From an uncultured Collinsella sp. (lineage in GTDB: Bacteria; Actinomycetota; Coriobacteriia; Coriobacteriales; Coriobacteriaceae): DNA of 5,104 bases. Each line of letters starts with the position of its first letter. Position 1 is the stretch's first letter. Positions 1 to 5,005 of the stretch are shown one piece after another. The stretch is from NCBI GenBank assembly GCA_900549555.1, contig UROO01000120.1, positions 1 through 5,104 of the forward strand, read 5' to 3'. The notes under the pieces were generated by a model that was not told where the DNA came from, searched no databases, and worked only from the letters and a program-made list of their open reading frames with translations. Made by a program: the position numbers and the translations under genes.

Positions 1-46
1 AGATAGGAGTCCGTCTCGTGGGCTCGGAGATGTGTATAAGAGACAG
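1..46 (+). other. Illumina Nextera i7 adapter remnant (assembly contamination)
   Basis: These bases are library-construction sequence. Positions 28-46 are the 19-base Tn5 mosaic end AGATGTGTATAAGAGACAG. Positions 13-27 (GTCTCGTGGGCTCGG) complete the Nextera read-2 adapter. Positions 5-12 (AGGAGTCC) match the i7 index I know as N705, and 1-4 (AGAT) are the end of the P7 primer. Genomic sequence therefore begins at 47. Translating through the adapter gives the artefact peptide MGSEMCIRDR, a known contaminant signature in predicted proteins. The strand is given as read. Confidence 0.98.
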
Positions 47-47
47 G

Positions 48-1001
48 TTCTTCCGGTTATTCGAGGCCCATCATGGCGGGCATCTGTTTGTAGCTACCAA
101 AAAATGGGATGAACGCTGTGCCTACGCGCTCATGCAAAAAGAGATGATTATTCGACTCTACAACCATGTCTACGCCGATCCCGCGTATTGGAATGACCTC
201 GACGTCGAAGATCGCATCTTTCAATTGGCATCCGCTATTGCGGTCGTTGAACCGGATGCCGTGTTTTGTGGAGCAACGGCGGCACTGTTCTATGGCATCG
301 GTTCTGCATATTCGCTTCTCGACAAGGTGCAAGTGCTGCTGCCGCGTTCCACCAGACGCGATATGTACGAATTCGTTGAATACCGACGCTGGCGGCCGGG
401 CGACGTATGGCAGCTCGGCCCGTTTACGTTAACGGATCCATATCGCACGGTGGTCGACATCGCCCGAACGAGCGCTTTTCGATATGCACTAGGCTATGTC
501 GACGGGTTGGCTCGTGAGTACGGTGTCGAGCGTGAAGAATTGCGTGCATATGCACAAGCGAACTGCCGCGGACTGCACGGCATTGCGCGTGCATTTGACG
601 TTTTTGAACACATGGATGGCAGATCGGATAACGGTGGAGAATCCGAAGCACGGGCGGCAATGATTCTGGCGGGAGTTGCCGCTCCCGAACTTCAGGTTGA
701 AATCACTCGACCGGGAAACGCCGGCTATTATTTGGCAGATTACGGCTGGCAGATGCCAAACGGCTCTTGGATGCTGGCCGAGCTGCATGGACTAGGCAAG
801 TTTGAGGACGATGCCCAAAATGATCCGGAACATACTGCGGCAAAAACCTATCGAGCTGCCCTCGTGCGCGACGCGAACCTGCGTGCCATGGGCCACAACG
901 TCATTCATTTCAAGCTCTCAGACACCTACGATGTCAAAGCGTTCGGCTCCATGATGCGCGGCTACGGTATACCAGCCACAAAACCCTACGCAGACTCATG
1001 A
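48..1001 (+). CDS. AbiEi-like protein with a C-terminal endonuclease-like domain (5' partial)
   Basis: 317 native residues are present, from TTC at 48 to TGA at 999-1001. The true start is lost at the contig end; the GTG at 18 lies in adapter and is not a start. Probably only a few to about 20 residues are missing, because the stretch up to the RLYNHVYADPAYW motif (native residues 36-48) looks like most of the N-terminal winged-helix region of AbiEi-type antitoxin and 'transcriptional regulator' proteins. A middle region follows with PDAVFCGATAALFYGI (69-84) and TLTDPYRTVVDIA (127-139), the family's 'TsP.RTvlDlA' motif. The C-terminal part resembles Vsr/DUF559-like nuclease folds: E198 in GGESEAR, D231 in ADYGW, then E245-L-H247-G and K251. 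Relatives usually have ExDG here, so His replaces Asp. No AbiEii-type toxin gene follows. GC is lower than in the neighbours, which suggests acquired DNA. The function could be regulatory, antitoxin or nuclease; I cannot choose between these. Confidence 0.8.
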   Translation, partial: FFRLFEAHHGGHLFVATKKWDERCAYALMQKEMIIRLYNHVYADPAYWNDLDVEDRIFQLASAIAVVEPDAVFCGATAALFYGIGSAYSLLDKVQVLLPRSTRRDMYEFVEYRRWRPGDVWQLGPFTLTDPYRTVVDIARTSAFRYALGYVDGLAREYGVEREELRAYAQANCRGLHGIARAFDVFEHMDGRSDNGGESEARAAMILAGVAAPELQVEITRPGNAGYYLADYGWQMPNGSWMLAELHGLGKFEDDAQNDPEHTAAKTYRAALVRDANLRAMGHNVIHFKLSDTYDVKAFGSMMRGYGIPATKPYADS

Positions 1002-1062
1002 CCAGCTGTCCTCATCTTCTCGACAACAGAACCCATCATCGACCCAGCTCACTCGGCCTCAA

Positions 1063-1132
1063 TAAGTTGCGGTGAAATAGTTCCTGGATTAGCCGCAAGG
1101 CTGTTATCCAGGAACTATTTCACCGCAACTTA
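1063..1132. repeat. Perfect 27-bp inverted repeat / long hairpin with GCAA-capped tip
   Basis: The left arm 1063-1089 (starting TAAGTTGCGG, ending TTCCTGGAT) and right arm 1106-1132 are exact reverse complements over all 27 bases. The 16-base centre has its own stem, AGCC (1091-1094) and GGCT (1099-1102), closed by GCAA, a GNRA-type tetraloop. A T on one side and GTT on the other separate the two stems. There is no T-tract on either side, so this is not a standard intrinsic terminator. It sits between the AbiEi-like gene and the tRNA operon. It may be a dispersed palindromic element or a structured RNA. The symmetry is certain; its role is unknown. Confidence 0.92.
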
Positions 1133-1179
1133 GGTGGGGCGCAGAGCGGCATCGATTCCCATCACCCCGTACGCTTATG

Positions 1180-1212
1180 AAAATGACTCTGGTCCCAAAA
1201 GGAATCAGAGCC
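1180..1212 (-). terminator. Probable intrinsic terminator of the tRNA operon
   Basis: On the minus strand GGCTCTGATTCC (1212-1201) pairs with GGGACCAGAGTC (1196-1185) across a TTTT loop. This gives 12 positions with two G·U pairs and one mismatch, followed by ATTTT (1184-1180). It lies 15 bases past the CCA of tRNA-Gly, in the right orientation and place to end the tRNA transcript. The T-run is short, so termination may be modest. Confidence 0.6.
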
Positions 1213-1226
1213 ATTCATCTATCTTA

Positions 1227-1300
1227 TGGAGCGGGCGACGGGAATCGAACCCGCGTCATCAGCTTGGAAGGCTGGGGTTCTACCATTGAACTACGCCCGC
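1227..1300 (-). tRNA. tRNA-Gly (anticodon UCC)
   Basis: Reading the minus strand from 1300, the acceptor stem GCGGGCG pairs with CGCCCGC at 1237-1231. The discriminator is T (1230), usual for tRNA-Gly, and CCA is encoded at 1229-1227. The D arm contains AGTTCAATGGTAGAA. The anticodon arm CAGCC-TTCCAAG-CTG places TCC as the anticodon. The T arm holds GGTTCGATTCC. The 74 bases including CCA form a complete cloverleaf. It is the second gene of the operon, 6 bases after tRNA-Pro, and reads the GGA/GGG glycine codons. Confidence 0.97.
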
Positions 1301-1306
1301 AAGATA

Positions 1307-1383
1307 TGGTCGGGACGACAGGATTTGAACCTGCGACATCCTGCTCCCAAAGCAGGCGCGCTACCAAACTGCGCCACGTCCCG
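1307..1383 (-). tRNA. tRNA-Pro (anticodon UGG)
   Basis: On the minus strand from 1383, acceptor CGGGACG pairs with CGTCCCG (1317-1311). The discriminator is A (1310) and CCA is encoded at 1309-1307. The D arm is GCGCAGTTTGGTAGCGC. The anticodon stem CCTGC/GCAGG encloses the loop TTTGGGA, giving anticodon TGG. The T arm holds GGTTCAAATCC. At 77 bases including CCA it is complete. It is the promoter-proximal tRNA of the pair, with a leader of about 45 bases. Confidence 0.97.
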
Positions 1384-1434
1384 AAGGTGTTGAGCAGCTA
1401 AGGTCTAAACCTTGCGTGTCCCAAAGCGAAGGAA

Positions 1435-1463
1435 ATTATAGGGGAGACTCCCCGCCTGTGCAA
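1435..1463 (-). promoter_or_regulatory. Promoter of the tRNA-Pro/tRNA-Gly operon
   Basis: On the minus strand a perfect -10 box TATAAT (1440-1435) lies 17 bases after TTGCAC (1463-1458), a partial match to the -35 consensus. Transcription would begin near 1428, about 45 bases before tRNA-Pro. The position just upstream of two tRNAs and just downstream of the brnQ stop makes a real sigma-70-type promoter likely. It was identified by eye only. Confidence 0.7.
1441..1453. repeat. 13-bp palindrome in the tRNA promoter spacer, possible brnQ terminator stem
   Basis: GGGGAGACTCCCC is a perfect odd palindrome lying directly beside the -10 box and inside the -35/-10 spacer. As RNA it would be a 5-bp stem with a 3-base loop. 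Only a few Ts follow on the minus strand (TATAATTTCC), so it would be a weak terminator for brnQ. It could equally be a protein-binding site on the tRNA promoter, or chance in GC-rich DNA. Confidence 0.4.
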
Positions 1464-1474
1464 GCATTGATGCC

Positions 1475-2833
1475 TTAGCTCCTCGAATGTGCAACAAAAC
1501 GACTATGGAGCAGGCCAATCACAAACGCCACCACGGCAACCGGTGCCCACGCGGCACCGATATCCGCCACGGGCAATGCATCGAACGGCAGCCACGCGCC
1601 CGCAAAGAACGCGTCGCGAACCGAGGTGATCACACTCTGCACGGCAACCACGCCGCCGACCCAGACCCACACCTGCGGATGCGCGTCGCAAAAACCGTGC
1701 ACCAGCCCCATAAGCACCAGCACAATGGCGACGGGGTACAAGGCGTTGAGCATGGGCACCGAGAACATGAGGATCATGTCGAGGCCCACGTTGGAGAGCA
1801 CGCACGAAAACGCCGCGAACACAAAGGCGAGAATCGCAAAGGGACGGCGCATAGCCTCCTCGGAGGCCTCCGCTCCCCCTTTAACCACATACGTCTCGCA
1901 GAAGTAACGCGAGCAGCAGCTGATGAGGCCGATGCACACGTTCATGCAGGCAAGGAAAAAGATCGCAAAGACCACGACCGTGCCGGCAAGGCCAAAGTGC
2001 ATGGAGGCCGAACGGGCGAGGATGGCGGCGCCGTTGGTAGCGTCGGGCATCACGGTGCCGAGCTGCATACCGGCAAGGCCCAAGCCGCAGTAGATGACGG
2101 CCATGAGCACGCCGGCGATCACACCGGAACGCGAAATCTCGAAGGCTACCCGCTTGTCATCGGTAACACCCAGCTCGTGGATGGTCTCGGCGATGATGAT
2201 GCCGAAGGCGAGCGACGCGAGCAGGTCCATGGTCTGATAGCCGGTCAAAAAGCCCCGCACGGCGGCACCGGCATTGTAGGGAGCCTGCGGCGCGGCAGCG
2301 GGACCCAGCGGCGAGATCACGGCGGCGCCCACAACCAGCACGATGAGCGCAATGAGCGCGGGGCCCGTAATGCGACCGAGCACGCGCGTGATGACGCCCG
2401 GACGCAGTGTAAGCGCAAACGCGACCACGAAGAACCCGATGGCAAACACCAGGCGAGCCGTGCCGAGCGAAACGCCCTCAGGCAGCAGCGGCACCAGCAT
2501 CTCGAAGGCCGTGGAACTCGTGCGCGGAATAGCCAGACACGGGCCGATGGCCAGATACACCGCCGCGACAAAGAACTCACCAAACTTGGGGTGCACGCGG
2601 CCGGCAAGCTCGCGCGCCGTTCCGGCAAGCGCCACGGCGATAAAGCCCATGACGGGCAGGCCGATGGCGGCAATCAGAAAGCCGAGCATGGCGACCGGCG
2701 TGGCAGAGCCTGCCTGCAGCGCCAGCAGCGGCGGAATAATGAGGTTGCCGGCGCCAAAGAGCATCGAGAACAGGGCGATGCCGACGGTGACGACATGGTC
2801 GGAGCGCAGACCGCGCGAGGCGGATGAAGCCAT
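1475..2833 (-). CDS. brnQ: Branched-chain amino acid:cation symporter (LIVCS family, BrnQ-like)
   Basis: A 452-residue integral membrane protein, close to the family's usual 430-450, that imports leucine, isoleucine and valine with Na+ or H+. Family signatures are FGAGNLIIPP (residues 26-35, end of the first membrane helix), AIPRTSSTAFE (101-111) and GYQTMDLLASLAFG (198-211). About twelve hydrophobic segments are visible, e.g. 48-70, 125-145, 157-175, 236-256, 281-307, 332-346, 359-380 and 387-403. The start at ATG 2833 is chosen because AAAGG (2845-2841) lies 7 bases upstream and the family N-terminus follows; the open frame runs on to 3070 but only through the neighbouring gene. brnQ follows the selenium-type operon in the same direction, 77 bases after its last stop, with a terminator in the gap, so it is probably regulated separately. 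No leucine-rich leader peptide or T-box is visible. The substrate is inferred from the family. Confidence 0.95.
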   Translation of the reverse strand: MASSASRGLRSDHVVTVGIALFSMLFGAGNLIIPPLLALQAGSATPVAMLGFLIAAIGLPVMGFIAVALAGTARELAGRVHPKFGEFFVAAVYLAIGPCLAIPRTSSTAFEMLVPLLPEGVSLGTARLVFAIGFFVVAFALTLRPGVITRVLGRITGPALIALIVLVVGAAVISPLGPAAAPQAPYNAGAAVRGFLTGYQTMDLLASLAFGIIIAETIHELGVTDDKRVAFEISRSGVIAGVLMAVIYCGLGLAGMQLGTVMPDATNGAAILARSASMHFGLAGTVVVFAIFFLACMNVCIGLISCCSRYFCETYVVKGGAEASEEAMRRPFAILAFVFAAFSCVLSNVGLDMILMFSVPMLNALYPVAIVLVLMGLVHGFCDAHPQVWVWVGGVVAVQSVITSVRDAFFAGAWLPFDALPVADIGAAWAPVAVVAFVIGLLHSRFVAHSRS

Positions 2834-2837
2834 GGGA

Positions 2838-2845
2838 CCACCTTT
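2838..2845 (-). promoter_or_regulatory. Ribosome binding site of brnQ
   Basis: AAAGGTGG on the minus strand; its AAAGG core lies 7 bases before ATG 2833 and fixes that start. The upstream bases form a dyad TTTCGA-C-TCGAAA (2855-2843) that overlaps the AAAGG core, so the site could be partly paired in the mRNA. Confidence 0.75.
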
Positions 2846-2852
2846 CGAGTCG

Positions 2853-2887
2853 AAACAAAAACGGGACGGGCAAAAACACCCGTCCCG
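2853..2887 (-). terminator. Strong intrinsic terminator after the selenium-type operon
   Basis: On the minus strand CGGGACGGG (2887-2879 side) pairs perfectly over 9 bp with CCCGTCCCG (2870-2862) around an 8-base loop TGTTTTTG. It is followed by TTTTTGTTTCG (2861-2851), a good T-tract. It begins 23 bases after the stop of the desulfurase gene. It ends only a few bases before the brnQ ribosome site, so it also lies in any leader shared with brnQ and could limit read-through or act as an attenuator. Confidence 0.88.
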
Positions 2888-2889
2888 CA

Positions 2890-2895
2890 AGTATA
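2890..2895 (-). promoter_or_regulatory. Possible -10 box for brnQ
   Basis: TATACT on the minus strand matches 5 of 6 bases of the -10 consensus, but no convincing -35 lies 16-18 bases upstream (CCTGCT is the best at 17). Transcription would start near 2883, inside the terminator stem, leaving only about 5 bp of it. It is offered because brnQ has no other room for a promoter downstream of the terminator. Confidence 0.3.
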
Positions 2896-2910
2896 AACGG
2901 TCTAGCAGCT

Positions 2911-4050
2911 TTAGCAGGCTAAATCGCGCAGAGCATCGATAGCCGTGTCGGCTTCTTCGGTCGTGTTGAAATACCCAAACGAGAAACGAACGACGCCCTG
3001 GCGCTCGGTCCCCAGCGCACGATGCATGAGCGGAGCGCAATGGGCGCCGGGGCGCGTCGCAATCCCCCACCCTTGCATGAGCGCGTCCGAGATCTCGGCA
3101 GAGTCGAAATCGCCCACGTTGAGAGACACGATCGCCGAGCGCGCGGGTTGGTCAAGCGCACCGTAGAGCTTAATCCCGGGAATCTCGCGAACGCCGGCGA
3201 GGAAGCGCTCGGCAAGTGCGCGCTCGCGTGCCGCAATCGCCTCGACCCCACCCTGGGCCTCGATAAAGTCGAGACCAGCGGAAAGGCCCGCGATGCCATG
3301 GCCGTTGAGCGTGCCCGCCTCAAGGCGCGTGGGCCACTCAAGCGGCTGCAACGCATCGAAACTGTGCACGCCCGTGCCGCCCATGGCCCACGGAGCCACG
3401 TCAATGCCCTCCGCCACGGCCAGGCCGCCGGTCCCCTGCGGACCCATGAGTCCCTTGTGGCCGGTAAAGCACACGACGTCGAGCCCCATGGCCTGCATAT
3501 CGATATGCGCCGTGCCGGCAGACTGCGAGGCATCGACGATCACCAGCGCGCCGGCCGCATGGGCCATGGCAGCCACGCGCGCAATGTCAACCGCGTTGCC
3601 GGTCACATTGGAGGCGTGCGTCACCACCACGACACGCGTGCCCGGTGTGACCAGCTGCTCGAGCTCGTCGTAGTCGAGCACGCCGTTCGCGTCGCAGCCC
3701 GCATGCTCAACGGTCACGCCCTGCTCTACCGCCAGGCGGTTGAGCGGACGTAGCACGGAGTTGTGCTCGAGCACCGTTGTGACCACACGGTCGCCGGGGC
3801 GCACCACGCCATTGATGACGGTGTTGAGCGCCGCGGTTGAGTTGGGCGTAAAGCACACATGGTCCGCCCTCGGGCAACCTAAAAGGCGCGCGAGCTTGGC
3901 ACGGCAAGCGTGAATCGTACGAGCGGCATCGAGGGCACCCGACGTGGCGCCGCGCCCGGCATTGCCGAGCGAGCACATCGCCTGCGTCACGGCATCGATG
4001 ACCGTCTGCGGCTTGTGCATGGTCGTCGCCGCGTTATCCAGATAGATCAT
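2911..4050 (-). CDS. Class V aminotransferase-fold cysteine desulfurase-like enzyme
   Basis: A 379-residue PLP enzyme of the NifS/SufS/CsdA superfamily, which removes sulfur (or selenium) from cysteine (or selenocysteine) to give alanine and an enzyme-bound persulfide or selenide. It opens with MIYLDNAATT, the typical class V start. EHNS contains H96, VDASQS contains the cofactor-ring Asp D173, and TGHKGLMGPQGTGG contains the PLP-binding Lys K199. RPGAHCAP holds the likely catalytic C338. The C-terminal VRFSFGYFNTTEEAD is also typical. The start ATG 4050 is preferred over GTG 4065 because GGGAGG (4063-4058) is 7 bases upstream. This ATG overlaps the DUF3343 stop as ATGA, indicating translational coupling. 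Next to yedF and DUF3343 it matches the subgroup named after E. faecalis EF2568, which goes with SelD and selenium-dependent enzymes rather than Fe-S assembly. Preference for selenocysteine over cysteine cannot be read from the sequence. Confidence 0.93.
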   Translation of the reverse strand: MIYLDNAATTMHKPQTVIDAVTQAMCSLGNAGRGATSGALDAARTIHACRAKLARLLGCPRADHVCFTPNSTAALNTVINGVVRPGDRVVTTVLEHNSVLRPLNRLAVEQGVTVEHAGCDANGVLDYDELEQLVTPGTRVVVVTHASNVTGNAVDIARVAAMAHAAGALVIVDASQSAGTAHIDMQAMGLDVVCFTGHKGLMGPQGTGGLAVAEGIDVAPWAMGGTGVHSFDALQPLEWPTRLEAGTLNGHGIAGLSAGLDFIEAQGGVEAIAARERALAERFLAGVREIPGIKLYGALDQPARSAIVSLNVGDFDSAEISDALMQGWGIATRPGAHCAPLMHRALGTERQGVVRFSFGYFNTTEEADTAIDALRDLAC

Positions 4051-4298
4051 CGCACGACCTCCCACATATCAATCACCGTAAAGCCCTCGGTGGGAACGCC
4101 TGCCGCAGCAAGCTCGGCGCGCAGCAGCTCCTCATCGGCAGGCAACGCCTTCCACGCCAGACCGCAGCCGGCAGCGACCTCCCCGGGCACGGGAATCGTT
4201 CGCCCAGGAAGGCCGCGCTCGATGCACAAGGACTCGCAGCCCATGGCGGCCGCCGTGGTGGGAAACGTGATGACAAGCGCCGGGCGCTTCTCCCTCAT
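4047..4298 (-). CDS. DUF3343 small protein, putative Se/S carrier
   Basis: An 83-residue protein of the DUF3343 family (putative Se/S-carrier-like), usually 70-90 residues. It shows the family pattern TFPTTAAAMGCE near the N-terminus (residues 11-22), then GLPGRTIPVPGEVAAGCGLAWK (29-50 region), where C45 is the conserved cysteine expected to carry the chalcogen. C21 and C25 are additional cysteines. The start is ATG 4298, with GGAG (4307-4304) 5 bases upstream; a TTG at 4313 would extend it by five residues but lacks a better site. It begins 19 bases after the yedF stop, and its own TGA overlaps the ATG of the desulfurase gene, so the three are one transcription unit. The role in passing Se or S between the desulfurase and YedF/SelD is inferred from gene order. 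Confidence 0.87.
   Translation of the reverse strand: MREKRPALVITFPTTAAAMGCESLCIERGLPGRTIPVPGEVAAGCGLAWKALPADEELLRAELAAAGVPTEGFTVIDMWEVVR
4058..4063 (-). promoter_or_regulatory. Ribosome binding site of the desulfurase gene
   Basis: GGGAGG lies 7 bases before ATG 4050 and inside the 3' end of the DUF3343 coding region. It decides the start against GTG 4065 and supports independent initiation beside the ATGA coupling. Confidence 0.8.
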
Positions 4299-4303
4299 GG
4301 CAA

Positions 4304-4307
4304 CTCC
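4304..4307 (-). promoter_or_regulatory. Ribosome binding site of the DUF3343 gene
   Basis: GGAG sits 5 bases before ATG 4298, in the 19-base gap after the yedF stop. It selects this ATG over the in-frame TTG at 4313. Confidence 0.6.
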
Positions 4308-4317
4308 AACCAATACG

Positions 4318-4944
4318 CTACGGGCGCACGACGCGCACGGCCTGCTCCATCTTCTCCACGATCACGTACATGTTGGTGACCTCGCCCACTGCAAGCTGGT
4401 CCTTAATGCCATAGTGGTCGAGGCAGGTGCCACAGGTAAGGATCTCGACGCCCTGCTCGACCAGGCCCTTCAGGTCATCGAGCACCGGCGAGCCCTCGAC
4501 AGTGAGCTTGGCGCCGCCGTTGTAGAACAGCATGGTCGCGGGCAGCTCCTCCTGCTGCGTCACGGCAAAGATGAAGGCCTTCATGAGCTTGTGGCCCAGC
4601 TCGTCGTCGCCGCGGCCCATGCAGTCGGTGTAGACGGAAATGACGAGCTTGCCCTTGCCGGCGCTGGCGTCGCAGAAAGCGGCGCCGTCCTGCTCGGGGT
4701 CCGCAACGGCCACGGCACCGGCGGTCGAGACGGTCACGTGCCACTCGGCGTCCGAGATCTTCTCGACCGAGGCCGTGCAGCCCTTCTCCTGCGCCATCTT
4801 GGAGATGTTCTTGACGGCGGTCTCGTTATCGACCGAGGTCACGACGGCGCCCTCGCCATCGAGCTGTTTGAGTGCCTTAAGTGTCTTGACGACGGGCAGC
4901 GGGCAGGCATCGCCCATGGCATTGACTTCAATTTTGGTAGACAT
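4318..4944 (-). CDS. yedF: Selenium metabolism protein YedF (TusA-like + DsrE-like domains)
   Basis: A 208-residue cytoplasmic protein matching the two-domain YedF family of about 200 residues. Residues 1-75 are a TusA/SirA-like domain with the signature GDACPLPVV, where C14 of CPLP is the persulfide/selenide-carrying cysteine. Residues 99-208 form a DsrE-like domain with TDCMGRGDDELGHKLMKAF (C108) and the typical CGTCLDHYG pair C171/C174 near the end. A linker rich in Ala and Asp (76-98) joins them. The start ATG 4944 is chosen because AAAGGA (4957-4952) is 7 bases upstream and the TusA fold begins immediately; the open frame extends to the window edge but overlaps the preceding gene in another frame. 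It lies 61 bases after the upstream stop and 19 before DUF3343. In selenium-using bacteria this protein accompanies SelD; its exact chemistry is unproven as far as I know. Confidence 0.94.
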   Translation of the reverse strand: MSTKIEVNAMGDACPLPVVKTLKALKQLDGEGAVVTSVDNETAVKNISKMAQEKGCTASVEKISDAEWHVTVSTAGAVAVADPEQDGAAFCDASAGKGKLVISVYTDCMGRGDDELGHKLMKAFIFAVTQQEELPATMLFYNGGAKLTVEGSPVLDDLKGLVEQGVEILTCGTCLDHYGIKDQLAVGEVTNMYVIVEKMEQAVRVVRP

Positions 4945-4951
4945 AGCAAAT

Positions 4952-4957
4952 TCCTTT
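4952..4957 (-). promoter_or_regulatory. Ribosome binding site of yedF
   Basis: AAAGGA, 7 bases before ATG 4944, fixes the start. It is part of the palindrome CTTTCGAAAG (4954-4963), and with one G·U pair TTCTTT and AAGGAA could form a 6-bp stem hiding the site. Confidence 0.8.
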
Positions 4958-4964
4958 CGAAAGA

Positions 4965-4982
4965 ACCGTTCTAGAGAACGGT
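4965..4982. repeat. 18-bp inverted repeat in the yedF leader (operator or hairpin)
   Basis: ACCGTTCT (4965-4972) and AGAACGGT (4975-4982) are perfect 8-bp arms around AG. As minus-strand RNA this is a 7-bp stem with a TCTA loop followed by TCTTTC, a poor T-tract. It lies in the 61-base gap between the upstream stop and yedF, just downstream of an AT-rich stretch (TTTATGTAACT, about 4998-4988) that could include a weak -10. A repressor site, attenuator or leaky terminator are all possible. Confidence 0.55.
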
Positions 4983-5005
4983 AAACAGTTACATAAACGT
5001 GCGGG

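Noticed and set aside
18..47. GTG at 18 as the start of the first gene
   Set aside because: The codon and the following residues are Nextera adapter sequence.
1063..1132. The long inverted repeat as an intrinsic terminator of the AbiEi-like gene
   Set aside because: Neither side is followed by a T-tract (GGTGGGG on the plus strand, GAGGCC on the minus strand), and the stem is far longer than usual.
1063..1132. CRISPR repeat or IS terminal repeats
   Set aside because: There is a single pair of arms with a 16-base centre, no repeat-spacer periodicity, and no transposase between or beside them in the window.
1177..1401. 74-residue plus-strand open frame containing GDGNRTR and TTGFEPATSC
   Set aside because: It is the antisense of the two tRNA genes; these peptides are a well-known false prediction from tRNA complements, and no ribosome site supports it.
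1487..2827. 446-residue plus-strand open frame
   Set aside because: It lies wholly opposite brnQ, is a low-complexity His/Arg/Gly/Asp-rich shadow of a GC-rich membrane-protein gene, and has no recognisable domain.
2834..3070. 79-residue N-terminal extension of the brnQ frame
   Set aside because: It runs backwards through the terminator into the desulfurase gene, and the BrnQ family start and ribosome site fit ATG 2833.
3910..4974. 354-residue plus-strand open frame
   Set aside because: It is antisense across yedF, DUF3343 and the desulfurase gene, all of which have family motifs and ribosome sites on the minus strand.
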